Part shown: piece after piece, positions 1 through 11,900 of the stretch
How positions within the stretch are numbered: the stretch's first letter is position 1
Layout of the letters: every line of letters begins with the position of its first letter
Source of the DNA: Orobanche coerulescens
Taxonomy: Eukaryota > Streptophyta > Magnoliopsida > Lamiales > Orobanchaceae
Assembly (NCBI GenBank): GCA_033398695.1
Contig: CM065814.1
Coordinates: forward strand, 19,836,358-19,900,357
Direction of reading: 5' to 3'
DNA length: 64,000 nt
The notes under the pieces: generated by a model
Database searches by the model: none
Told to the model about the DNA's origin: nothing
Seen by the model: the letters and a program-made list of their open reading frames with translations, nothing else
Program-made: the position numbers and the translations under genes

Positions 1-2013
1 CCGAGAATCTTGGTCGGATTGTGTCGGGATGAACCTGGACGGCTTTCGGGAAAAGCCAAGTCAATGCCGTAGCGCACGCTACTGACATGAGCATAGCGCA
101 CGCTAAGTGCCGAGTACAGTGAAGTCAGTAAGCCATTAGCGCACGCTACGAGCATGGACTAGCGCGCGCTAATAACCATTTCCTATAAATAGGACAGCAT
201 CATTTTCGTGTTTTCAGTCCTTTCTTTTCCCACATCCGAATTCTTGTACTTAGAGTATTACTCTCAACATCATAAACACTTCATATCAACATCCTAGCTC
301 GTGTTGAAGATTGTTGATCATTGGGGATTGGTGTTCAAGCCTTCGACGTTGGATTTCTTCGATTTCCTCCTTGTTCTTCACTACTTTGAGGTAGGTGATT
401 CTTCACCAATATTAGTAGTGTTCTAAAGAACGTTTGATCATGTTTATCTAGTCAGCTAGATTCGTTAATAGTCGAACATCATGTGTTAGAAGGATATTTT
501 CGACATTTCGGCACTTATTCATCGTATGAACCTTTGAACCGTTTTAGTATATGGACTCCTTAGCATTTTCAAACCGATTTGTGATCAGATTTTCAAGTTC
601 TTATGCGTTTTTATAAAGGAATCGTACGTTTTGAGACTTATAACGGATTGAACTCAGGATATCCCTTGAAGATCTAAGATGAACTATGGTGTTGTGATGA
701 TTATGCGTATCTTTGTATCTCAGTCATTTAGTACGTATAAAACTTTCACAAACCTTATTAGCATGATATGCTCGGGGATGACTTGTTTTATCACCATAGA
801 ATTCATGAATTCATCACCATTCAATCCAGTTTTCTACCGTGTGTCGCCATGCACGGTTAGCGCACGCTAACATACGTTAGTTAACGTGCGCTATCGGGGA
901 TAAGTTAACGCACGCTACGTTTAGTACGTAGCGTACGTTATGATATCGGCCAGTCGATCCGACCGATCGAGAGAAGCTGTCGATCATGGCTAGCGTCGCT
1001 AGGCTTAGACGATAGCGTCGCTAGGCGTAGCTTAGCGCACGCTACGTAGAGTACGTAGCGTACGCTAAGTGGTTCAGGCAGACTGCATATTTTGAGCTTT
1101 TGGGCCGTAGACCGAATTGTTAGGCGATCGTTCGACTTGAGATGATTTGTATATCATTTCTTTTGTTAAGGTTCGAGCTTGCTACGTTGATCGAAGGAGG
1201 CGGCCTTCGAGTGTGTTGAGATCATTGAAGTGTTTCGTTCTTGCCATCTTCGAGGCAAGTATCGTAATGTGTTAAAATTGGTATTTTGAGCATGTTTGTG
1301 GTTTATTCATGTTGTTGAACATGGAAATTATTTTGTTGAATTGTCATGATATTCGTTATCTAGTGTTTGTATGTTCATGTTGATGAACATAATGATTTGG
1401 CATATGTGTATGCATGAGTTGTGTTTGTGTACGTTGTACGATCTATGCTGAGGGCGCTGGATCGGATGTCCACCTTGTGTTGGTCCGACGGGATCATCTT
1501 GGGATCTATGCTGAGGGCGCTGGATCATTGGAATACCCTTGCTGTGTTAATGGAATCTTGTGGATTCGCATTGTCGGATTCCGGTAGCGGAAGTCCGTGT
1601 GGTGTATCTTGTTATGTATTGTTGATGCATATTCGAATTGTTTAATATGATACTTGTACTAGCATCGTTTTGCTAACCCCTTCAGGGGTGGACATTTGTT
1701 TTGATGTTCAGGTAGCCGAGGAGCCGAGAAACAGCCACAGTACCGATGTGACGACGAAGGGGTTCAGTGATGTTTGTTGTTGTTGGTGATTTGTTTTCTT
1801 GTTTTAATTTCAGTACTCGAGTACGCGTGTCTTATTAATATCATTTCGATATGGTTGTATTAATTACTCGTTGAACCAGTTGAATGGTTTTGTAAACTTG
1901 AATTTCCGCAGTATTGATGTCTTATATTTACATTTCTTTCAAATCAGCCTTGTAAATCCTTACTTAAAGGGTTTACGGCGCTGTAATTATTCCGAATATC
2001 TCGGGGTGTTACA
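1..2013 (+). repeat. 5' LTR of Gypsy-A (start cut off by window edge)
   Basis: Sequence from position 1 matches 7134 onward in the 3' LTR, and both copies finish with the same GGGGTGTTACA (ends 2013 and 8767). About 280 bases of the LTR start are outside the window, judged from the 3' copy. The LTR carries many copies of the near-palindrome TAGCGCACGCTA, for example at 70-81, 94-105 and 137-148, with TAGCGCGCGCTA at 160-171, and more around 855-1070. A TATA box at 184 suggests the transcription start lies shortly after. Confidence 0.93.
184..190 (+). promoter_or_regulatory. TATA box of the Gypsy-A 5' LTR
   Basis: TATAAAT lies in CCTATAAATAGG, directly after a cluster of TAGCGCACGCTA motifs. 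Its position in an LTR upstream of the primer-binding site fits the retrotransposon promoter. The matching segment is deleted from the 3' LTR, so only this copy keeps the promoter. Confidence 0.7.
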
Positions 2014-2018
2014 GAATA

Positions 2019-2032
2019 TGATATCGGAGCTA
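2019..2032 (+). other. Primer-binding site of Gypsy-A (initiator tRNA-Met type)
   Basis: The 14 bases starting 6 nt after the LTR end match 12 of 14 positions of the usual plant initiator tRNA-Met complement, TGGTATCAGAGCTA. This is where minus-strand cDNA priming would start and it fixes the 5' LTR boundary. Confidence 0.8.
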
Positions 2033-2258
2033 AGATTTATGGATATCTTGGCAGTCGGGTTTTAAGTTGGGTCTGTTTACGTTATTGATTTACGAGTTGT
2101 TCGTAACATCACTGTTCAGCCAAAAGTCGTCATGTGGACCGTGGTTGTAAGTCTCCTAATCTCTTATACTACCGTTTTACTTAATTACTGTTTTGTGAGT
2201 ATTGACGGGCTTTATTTCGTAAACTTTGTCCTGGATATTGAGGAATTGTGTTTACAGT

Positions 2259-3919
2259 ATGTTGAGAGGAGGACGTGGACGCGGTCGTGGACGCGGACGG
2301 GTAACATGAGACAGGAGGATTCCGCAACTACCGCGGAATTATCGGCTAGTCGAACCGATTCCCATTCTCGAGGGCGCAAGGATCGGCGAATGACGACGCA
2401 AATCCTAACATGCCGGAGTGCTTCAACAGTGGTGGCGCAGATAAACCAGTTCGCCCGATTAGTCGACCGCATGCGAGACGGCGATGGGACAAGCGGCACC
2501 ACGAGGATAACAGGAGACAGATGGCTTGTTGAGGTGGTCAAATTGCACCCGCCAAAATTTGTGGATCTGCTGAGGCATTGACTTGGGATCATTGGCTTAA
2601 GGAGTTAGAGAAGATATTCGCGGGTCTTAAGCGTCCCAGGGACCTAAGGTTCCATTGCCCAGTATTTTCGGTGGGAGGCCTTTGATTGGTGGGAAGCTAT
2701 CCAGGCCGAAAATCATAATGCGGATTGGGACGGAATTCAAATTAATGATGGAAGCACGCATTGTCCTCGTCGATTAGAGAGGCAAAGATCCGAGAGTTTT
2801 TCTCACCACGAGTTCTAAGCATCTGTGATGATGTAATCAAAACTTTTAATCATCACCGACTTGTATGCGACACTTAGTCGAACGGAGTAAAAGATTTTTC
2901 ATTTTGATATGCGGATGAAGCGGAGATTCAAAGTACATGTCCGGTTCGAGTGTACTACGTTGCGACAATATCAAGACAAAGCGTTGGCTACGACATGAAA
3001 GAGGCGGCGGTGGAGAAATCGGTAGAGGCAAAGAAGCGAAGGTGACCGCAACTTTTCGAAAACAAGAGTGGTGGGCCCCAAGGGCCGCCTTCCTTTTATT
3101 CGGCTAGAAACCTCCACATCCTTCTAGAGGTGGAAAGAAGTTCCGGCAACATCGTGATTCTACGCATCAAAGAAATGCTACAATTGTGGTCGAGCAGGGC
3201 ATATTCGACGTGGTTGCCCCGCATCTTCTGTGACTTGTTACGATTGTGGACAAGAAGGGCACCGTGCGGCCTTCTGTGGAGTTGCTACTAGATCTTTTGG
3301 TACTCGCACTCCAGCGCCAGTTCCAAAGGAGACAAGTGTGAACCAGACGCAGCAGAGTGGATTTCAGCAGCAGAACGTTCGGAAGAGAGAGACATCCAGT
3401 GCTGGGTCCGTTCCTCCGCGCCTGTACGAGATGAGGAAATCTGACGATCAGAACACTGTTGTTGCATCAGGTACGATCCAGATCCTTTTGCAACCAGTTA
3501 GTGTTTTATTCGATTCCGGAGCTACACATTCTTTTGTATCATTGAACTGTGTAAATCGTTTAAAAATATCGTGCTTATTTGGTTGTGAACCATATGTTGT
3601 GGGTTTGCCGAGTGGAGAGAGAATTGTGGGAACCCTAGAGGCTAGAGATTTTCCAGTGTCTATAGGAGGGAGAGATTGGCCATCGAATCTTATTGTAGTT
3701 GACATCTACGGTGACGATTTAATTCTCGGAGACGATTGGCTCAACCGTTATGGAGCTATTCTGAATTACCGAGAGAGAGTCATTTCTATCATTGCTGATG
3801 ACGGATCTGAACACTTATTTCGAGGGTGGAGACCGGGAAGCTCGGGAAAATTGATCAAAGCAATGAAAGCCGTGAAATTATCAAGCAAGGATGTCATGGA
3901 CTTTGGTGTTATGCCATGA
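2259..3919 (+). pseudogene. gag: Gypsy-A gag and protease, broken
   Basis: A start codon at 2259 opens an Arg/Gly-rich N-terminus (MLRGGRGRGRGRGR), as in Tekay-type Gag, but a stop follows almost at once and the capsid part is scattered across frames to about 3170. Two CCHC zinc knuckles in one frame follow: CYNCGRAGHIRRGC at 3176 and CYDCGQEGHRAAFC at 3236. The open stretch 3230-3919 continues into an aspartic protease with the active-site signature LFDSGATHSFVS and the later ILGDDWLNRYGA segment. Gag would package the RNA and protease would cut the polyprotein. Neither can be made intact here. Confidence 0.85.
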
Positions 3920-3979
3920 GGAAAGAGGAAGGAGTAGAGCTATCGTCTATTTCGATTGTGAATGAGTTCTCGATGTATT

Positions 3980-5275
3980 TCTGACGAACTACAGGTTACC
4001 TCCGCAGAGAAGTGGAATTCACTATCGAATTAGAGCACAGAGCGCTCCTATTTCCAAAGCACCATATCGCATGGCGCCAACCGAGATGTATGAACTCAAG
4101 AAGCAGCTGGAGGAATTGTTACAGAAGGGCTATATTCAACCTAGCGTTTCTCCTTGGGGAGCGCCCGTTCTCTTTGTCCGGAAGAAAGACGGATCCCTCC
4201 GACTGTGTATTGATTACAGGGAGCTCAATAAGATGACGATCAAGAATAAGTATCCTATACCTCGGATCGACGACTTGTTTGATCAACTGCAAGGGGCAAG
4301 GGTATTCTCGAAGATTGACTTGCGATCAGGGTACCATCAGTTGAGAATTAAGAAATCGAATATACCGAAGTCTTCTTTCAGATCCCGGTACGGGCACTAT
4401 GAATTCGTGGTGATGTCATTCGGACTTACCAATGCTCCTGCGGTATTTATGCAATTAGTAAATCGGATATTCTTAGAATACCTAGATAAGTTTGTGGTCG
4501 TTTTCATTGATGACATCTTGATCTATTTGAAAGACACAGAGGAGCATGCCGAGCATTTGCGTGCGGTTTTGAGCACCTTGAGGAATGAACAGCTTTATGC
4601 AAAGCTTTCCAAATGCGAGTTCTGGCTTACGGAAGTAACCTTCCTTGGGCATGTGATATCAGCTGACGGAGTTCAGGTGGACCCGAAGAAAGTCGAAGCA
4701 ATCTTGGAATGGGAAGCTCCTAATAACATGAAAGAAGTCCGGAGTTTCCTAGGACTTGCTGGATATTATCGCCGCTTTGTAGAGGGATTTTCCAAGATTT
4801 CTCGTCCGCTCACTCAGCTGTTACAGAAAACTCAAAAGTTTAAGTGGGATGAGAAATGCCAGGCTGGTTTTAATGAACTTAAGAAGAGACTGACGACAGC
4901 ACCTATTTTAGCATTGCGGATGGGAACCGATGGATTCATGGTTTACTGACGCTTCAAATCGAGTGCAGGATGTGTGTTGATGCAAAAGGGTAAGGTAATT
5001 GCCTATGCTTCTCGACAGTTGAAACCGTACGAAGTAAATTACCCGACTCATGATCTGGAGTTAACAGCTGTAGTCTTTGCCTTGAAAATTTGGAGACATT
5101 ATTTGTACGGCACTCATTGTCAGATCTTTACCGATCATAAGAGCCTCAAGTACATTTTCAGTCAGAAAGAATTAACATGAGGCAAAGAAGGTGGCTGGAA
5201 TTGATCAAGGATTACGACTTGGAGATTCTCTATCATCCGGAGAAAGCAAACATAGTAGTCGATGCATTGAGCCGT
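3980..5275 (+). pseudogene. pol: Gypsy-A reverse transcriptase and RNase H, broken
   Basis: RT runs in one frame from about 4071 to 4949. It shows [18 protein letters not shown], the motif-A stretch [13 protein letters not shown] with its catalytic Asp, and the catalytic FIDDILIY. The frame breaks at about 4949, just as RNase H begins (DAS motif in the neighbouring frame). RNase H resumes at 4974 ([31 protein letters not shown]) and shifts again near 5177 before IEILYHP-like sequence and DALSRK. RT catalytic residues survive, but the multiple frame breaks prevent a polyprotein. Confidence 0.9.
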
Positions 5276-6846
5276 AAACCTGTTTCTCTTCGAGTGTTGG
5301 AAGCTCTTACGTCCCAAACCCGCATTCAGCGGGAACTGATCCGCGAAGGGATTGAAGTATGGGCACCAGGAATCCAAGGGCAACTATATGTGATGGAACT
5401 GACTTCATCACTAGTCGAGGAGATCAAATCTAAGCAGTTGAACGATTCTCTGATCATTCGGTTATGTGACGAAGTAAAGAAAGGAAAGGCCCCAGGATTC
5501 GTGATACAAGATGATGGAGTTCTGAGATTTCAGAGTCGATTTTGCGTTCCTGATGATGATGATTTGAGACGGACAATTCTGAAAGAAGCTCACAGTGCGC
5601 CCTATTCTATTCACCCGGGCAGCAGTAAAATGTATAAAGATCTTAAACAGAGCTTCTGGTGGGGGAATATGAAGAAGGACGTAGCAGAGTACGTTTCGAA
5701 GTGTTTGACTTGTCAGCAGGTTAAGATTGAACATCGGCGACCTGTAGGAATGTGAAAACCGCTTAGATCCCCGAGTGGAAGTGGGAGGATATCTCGATGG
5801 ATTTCATCACCGGTATGCCAAGGACTAGAACGGAATGAACATGATTTGGGTTATAGTTGATCGACTAACCAAGTCGGCTCATTTCCTAGGAATTAAAGAT
5901 ACATGGGGACCGAGAGATTGGCGCGAGTATTTATTGCGGAGATAGTCGATTGCATGGGACACCAAGACCATTATTTCGGATCGAGATGGTCGTTTCGTGT
6001 CACACTTCCGAAAGCGATTCACGTGGCTTTGGGATCGAGCTCAACTTTAGCACGGCTTATCATCCCCAAACGGACGGCCATCAGAAGGACTATTCAAACC
6101 GTAGAAGACATGCTTAGAGCTTGTGCGTTGGATTGGTCAACCGATTGGGAAGTTCACTTGCCCTTGATTGAATTCACTTACAATAATAGTTGGCATGCTT
6201 CTATTAAGATGGCACCATTTGAAGCTTTGTGCGGAGAAGATGCCGATCACCCGTGTGTTGGGTTGATTCTTCAGATTTGATAGGGACGGAACCGGAATTG
6301 ATAATTCAGACTCAAGAGAAGATAACTTTGATTCGAGAAAGACTGTTGGTGTCCGCAGTCGGCAAATCTTATGCAGACGTACGTCGTCGTCTCTAGAGTT
6401 CGGACTGGGACCATGTACTATTGAAGGTGTCTCCTACACGAGGGATTTTCCGTTTTGGGAGGAGAGGCAAGCTTAGTCCTAGATATATCGGACCATTCGA
6501 GATCCTCGAGAGGGTTGGAGATTTAGCATACAGGTTGGCCTTACCGCCATCGCTGAGTCACGTTCACAATGTGTTTCACGTATCCCAATTGCGGAAGTAT
6601 GTACCGGACCCCAGTCACGTCATTGAGTTCGATGAGATCGATATAGCTAATGACGGCACCTTCGAGGAGAGACCAATCAAGATACTTGAGAGTCGGATCA
6701 AACAGTTGAGGAATAAACCAATACACTTGGTTAAGGTACAATGGTCGCGACACGGAATTGAAGAGGCCACTTGGGAGACGGAGGACAGTATGAAGAATAG
6801 ATATCCGGAGTTGTTTTCATCTTTTCGGGATGAAACTTCTTTTTAG
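5276..6846 (+). pseudogene. pol: Gypsy-A integrase and chromodomain, broken
   Basis: The HHCC zinc-binding domain is recognisable (HPGSSKMYKDLK, CLTCQQVKIEH, up to 5755). A stop follows and the catalytic core is spread over several frames between 5790 and 6290, so the second catalytic Asp region is read out of frame. From 6421 to 6846 one frame holds the GPF/Y-like module ([29 protein letters not shown]) and a chromodomain ending [19 protein letters not shown]. The chromodomain type supports the Tekay clade. A second copy of this region, about 90% alike by eye, is at 40900-42070 and another at 48735-49950. Confidence 0.87.
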
Positions 6847-6856
6847 GGAGGAAGGA
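6845..6856 (+). other. Polypurine tract of Gypsy-A
   Basis: AGGGAGGAAGGA lies immediately before the 3' LTR start TGTAATACCC at 6857. An all-purine run in this position is the plus-strand primer site. Confidence 0.85.
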
Positions 6857-8767
6857 TGTAATACCCGAGATTTCTGATATGCATTTGGGACTTGTAACCT
6901 TGTAATTGTTGCACTTTGATCTGAGTATTATTCTCCGTATTTCATAATCCGATGTTGTTGAGCGTATGATTTCATATATGCGATTTAAAGATTGTAATTC
7001 TGCGCATGTAGCGCACGCTATCGGCTATGTGTAGCGTACGCTAACATGGATCCATAGTGCACGCTACAAACGAACATTAGCGCACGCTATGCGTGGTCAA
7101 TTTGATTGAGACGTGTGGTAGGTGAGATCAGGCCGAGAATCTTGGTCGGATTGTGTAGGGATGAACCTGAACGGCTTTCGGGAAAAGCCAAGTCAACGCC
7201 GTAGCGCACGCTACTGACATGAGCATAGCGCACGCTGAGTGCCGAGTACAGTGAAGTCAAACCGATTTGTGATCAGTATATGGAGATTTTCAAGTTCTTA
7301 TGCATTTTTATAAAGGAATCGTACGTTTTGAGACTTATAACGGATTGAACTCAGGATATCCCTTGAAGATCTAAGATGAACTATGGTGTTGTGATGATTA
7401 TACGTATCTTTGTATCTCATAGTCATTTAGTACGTATAAAACTTTCACAAACCTTATTAGCATGATATGCTCGGGGATGACTTGTTTTATCACCATAGAA
7501 TTCATGAATTCATCACCATTCAATCCAGTTTTCTACCGGTAGTAATCTGCCATGCACGGTTAGCGCACGCTAACATACGTTAGTTAACGTGCGCTATCGG
7601 GGATAAGTTAACACACGCTACGTTTAGTACGTAACGTACGTTATGATATCGGCCAGTCGATCGATCGTCGAGAAAGCTGTCGATCATGGCTAGCGTCGCT
7701 AGGCTTAGACGATAGCGTACGCTAACAGTAGCTTAGCGCACGCTACGTAGAGTACGTAGCGTCGCTAAGTGGTTCAGCAGATCGCATATTTTGAGCTTTT
7801 GGGCCGTAGAGAATTGTTAGGCGATCGTTCGACTTGAGATGATTTGTATATCATTTCTTTTGTTAAGGTTCGAGCTTGCTACGTTGATCGAAGGAGCGGC
7901 CTTCGAGTGTGTTGAGATCATTGAAGTGTTTCGTTCTTGCCATCTTCGAGGCAAGTATCGTAATGTGTTAAAATTGGTATTTTGAGCATGTTTGTGGTTT
8001 ATTCATGTTGTTGAACATGGAAATTATTTTGTTGAATTGTCATGATATTCGTTATCTAGTGTTTGTATGTTCATGTTGATGAACATAATGATTTGGCATA
8101 TGTGTATGCATGAGTTGTGTTGTGTACGTTGTACGATCTATCTTTGAGGCTGGATCGGATGTCCACCTCGTGTTGGTCCGACGGATCATCTTGGGATCTA
8201 AGTGAAGGCGCTGGATCATTGGACGGGTTATTTCCACCTCGTGTTGGTCGACGGATCATCTTGGGATCTATGCCGAGGGCGCTGGATCATTGGAATACCC
8301 TTGCTGTTAATGGAATCTTGTGGATTCGCATTGTCGGATTCCTGTAGCGGAAGTCCGTGTGGTGTATCTTGTTATGTATTGTTGATGCATATTCGAATTG
8401 TTTAATATGATACTTGTACTAGCATCGTTTTGCTAACCCCTTCTAAAGTGGACATTTGTTTTGATGTTCGTGTAGCCAGGAGCGGAAAGCAATCCACGAT
8501 CTGACGTGGCGAAGGGGTTGATGATGTTTGTTGTTGTTGGTGATTTGTTTTCTTGTTTTAATTTCAGTACTCGAGTACGCGTGTCTTATTAATATCATTT
8601 CGATATGGTTGTATTAATTACTCGTTGAACCAGTTGAATGGTTTTGTAAACTTGAATTTCCGCAGTATTGATGTCTTATATTTACATTTCTTTCAAATCA
8701 GCCTTGTAAATCCTTACTTAAAGGGTTTACGGCGCTGTAATTATTCCGAATATCTCGGGGTGTTACA
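6857..8767 (+). repeat. 3' LTR of Gypsy-A, with internal deletion
   Basis: The LTR starts TGTAATACCCGAG and ends GGGGTGTTACA. Relative to the 5' LTR it lacks roughly 440 bases (5' LTR positions about 129-568), including the TATA box. The copies also differ by many substitutions and small indels, so the insertion is not recent. TAGCGCACGCTA-type motifs recur near 7009-7090, 7200-7240, 7560-7640 and 7700-7770. Confidence 0.93.
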
Positions 8768-8938
8768 GTTAAGAGAGTTAACAGACATTGTAAAACTATA
8801 TATATGGGTTTGTATCAAATTATGAAGTGAATTGAAAATAAAGCTTGATAACAAGAATTCCCTACAATTTTCAATACTCTACAAATCTATAAATGATAAA
8901 TTTTTATTCAAATGAATATAGAGGATATATAGACACAC

Positions 8939-11900
8939 CTTTTTACTGATAGTCCTGTCAGTTATGTCAACATCGACATAATACCCAGCAGCATGAATGC
9001 GATCACGTACCTACGCCCAATAAGCAAATTTTCACTCCATAAGCAAATCTTGTTAGAAAGTAATGAAGAGAGATCGGCATACGGTAAAAAGAATTAACAA
9101 CAAACCTCTAAGGCATAAGCTTGGGATTTTTCGGAGACGGGGCATACTATTACTTGACGTGGACTAAGCCAAAATGGCCACTTCCCTTTGTAGTGCTCCA
9201 GGAGGATAGCAAACATTCGTTCAACAGAACCAAGAATTGCCCTGTGTATCATTACAGGCTTTTAAGTATTGCATCCATCTTCTGTTGAGTATAATAAGTT
9301 GAAACGAGCAGGGAGTTGAAAGTCCAACTGAAACAATGAAATAAGTATAATGAGCTTTTTTTTCTTTAAAGACTAAAACCATGCATAACAATCATATTAA
9401 GCATTCTTTACGCACATTTTTAAAGATATGAAACATCATATAAAACAACAGAGAGAATTTTGCCTTTTTAATGCTCGGTTTTGTATATACTATTTTTGTA
9501 ATTTTACTTTTTATAAGATGTTTAATTCTAATGTTCCCACAAGCTTCTATATTATGGTGTATATTTATTTGCAAAGAGAAAATTTAAATTTCTAGAATTG
9601 ATGGGAATTATATACGATAGGAAACAGCTCTTGCCAATAGATATGATCCCAATCTTTATTTTATATGTTGGCGGTTGTATACAACTAAGTTGATAATGAC
9701 AAAGATCAGAACTTTAGTGGAAGTCCTTTTGAAAAGTATGGTCTATTTACTAATTGGAATTAAATGAAGTAAAATTCAAAAGAAAACATAGAGACAGAAA
9801 TCTAGTTAGAATATTAAACTGAAGATTTGTTAGTTTATAATACGTCAATTTTTTTGTTCGAACCAGCTTTTTATGTAGAAAAATATGGAAATTAAGTTGA
9901 ACCAATTTCATTGGAAGTTTGACACAATTAGGACACTCAACGCTACTTAAACCAAATGTTGTTTTTGTTTGAATTGAGTAAAATTGCTCTAAACTCAAAA
10001 AGGTATTAAATTGTTTATGTCAGGATTATTAAAATGAGAAAGACTGATATTTGCAAAATATTTTTTATTTCCAACATGTCATATGGTATTGAATGTATTG
10101 CGTGAGATGGGAATGAATGCATAAAGATGTGCCTTGGCCTTGGGCGCGTAGAGTGCATGTGGTTCATATTACCTGCAAAGTTGCACACTGCCATTTTCTC
10201 TTTATTGCATCACAAACACTGATGTCTATCTTAGGCCCATAGAAAGCCCCGTCACCTTCATTTACCTAACAAAATAATACAAAATAAGTAATACGAGAAG
10301 AAGTAGAATATGGGACAACTTTCTTCAAATAAATAATGCCTTGGAATATCATTGTTTAATGAGTAACTAACCTCCCAGGGCTTTCCAAACTCATTCAGTG
10401 CTTCAGTAAGAGCAGCTTCAGCTCTCTCCCACGTTTTTGCATCTCCGAGATATTTTTCTGGTCTCTACAAGACATAAAACAAAAATTAGAACAAGATATC
10501 ATGTCTAACAAAGTCTGACCACGAACAACAGGTGGTAGTAGTAGTAGTGTGAGATGTGCGAACAACCAATTTTAATTTTGTTCATCCTCAGTGTTACATT
10601 GGAATGTCGTGGTGTTCTGGTTTTTTGGTAGACGTTCTGATGTTAGCAACACTTTCAAGAATTGCAGTGTTTCTCTATATTTGTACCTTTCTAGTTTCTA
10701 TTTAGTTCTGTTTAAGCATTAACTATTTCAAATTTTGTAGTACATGTGTTTTGAGTGTTTTTATTTTTTTTTAATTGGAGAGAGGCTTGCTGCCTCATTA
10801 GAAAAGAGTATTACTTGTGTTTCCCTGAGGTAAAACATCCTGAATTTTATTCAAGATTTTGTAAGGAAAACTATATTTACTAATCTAGCTTTTGATGGAA
10901 ATAACATTCACGAAATAAGAGCCTCCTTTTATAAGGAGAGTATTTAATGAAAATCTGCTTTGGTGAATTTTGTCATCTCACCTAGCCTCTTTTTGTTTAA
11001 CCTCTATGTAGCATTTTAGAAGATATGCATCTATTTTTCAATGGAATCAACGATTGAGGTGTTATTTGTATCATCCATTACCGTGGCAGTGTCTTGATTA
11101 AACCCAAACTTTGTAACAAGCAAACAAATCTGTAGTATTTATCACTAGATTATTATAAGAAAACTCAACATGATAATCCTCTATCTACATTGCTAGCTAA
11201 TACAATTCATGTAAAAGAAAATTGTTTGATCTACTTTTAGTCTCTTCAGTTGATGTCAGAATTTGCACTCGACAAACTCCTTAAGTTAAATCCTTCATAG
11301 TACTCAAACTTGGATAGATAAGCAAATTAATTAGTGATTTCTTTGTTTTTCATTTTACCAGAATACATAAAAGCAATGGTGAAAGTCAGGTCTCCTAATA
11401 TTTTGCATTGTTTCATTTGGTAATTAACAATATATTATAGTATAATTTCTTCTTCCCATGCTAATCTGTGGGTTTTGTTGCAGTATTGTATTGAAGTAGA
11501 TATATCAAATACAACACTTGGGGAAGAACCTTCAAATATTGGATAAGTACCAATGGTAACGGAAGAGTGTAGAAATATTGGAAGAGCATAGTTCCAGAAA
11601 TGATGGCACTCAAGTTGGAGTTTATGGCATGGACTTGGTCGAACATAGTGTGCAGTATTGGTTCATTGGTAAGGAAGGATGGAAGTTTCCTTGGAAAGGA
11701 GGAAAGATACTTTGTACCACTTTCTAATTGGCTTAGAATAAATGTAAGTTTCTCCATATATTTTGCCACCAAAAAATATTAAATGTGATAATAGAGATGT
11801 TCTCCATTGAGAAGATGAATTGTTTCTCAATAGGAGTATTTCATTATGTTGCCAACCCAAGATTTTGAGGAAGAGTTGGGTCTCGCGGGTTTTCTGTTCT

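Larger units (their letters stand above)
1..8767 (+). mobile_element. Gypsy-A: Tekay-like Ty3/gypsy chromovirus, decayed, 5' end outside window
   Basis: The order is LTR, primer-binding site, gag, protease, RT, RNase H, integrase, chromodomain, polypurine tract and LTR, all on the + strand. The two LTR copies share long stretches, and the ends TGTAATACCC and GGGTGTTACA are visible at 6857 and 8767. Integrase lies after RT, which defines Ty3/gypsy, and the C-terminal chromodomain resembles the Tekay/Del clade. The coding region is split by many stops and frameshifts, so the element cannot be autonomous. Its 3' LTR ends inside an intron of the threonyl-tRNA synthetase gene. The 5' target-site copy lies outside the window, so no target duplication can be checked. 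Confidence 0.93.

Noticed and set aside
2212..2592. 126-codon open frame on the - strand.
   Set aside because: It is antisense to the Gypsy-A gag and has no recognisable domain.
11482..11740. Exon-like + strand stretch in the large synthetase intron (TTGCAG before, GTAAGT after).
   Set aside because: The open part is short and matches no family I recognise. AT-rich introns give such patterns by chance.
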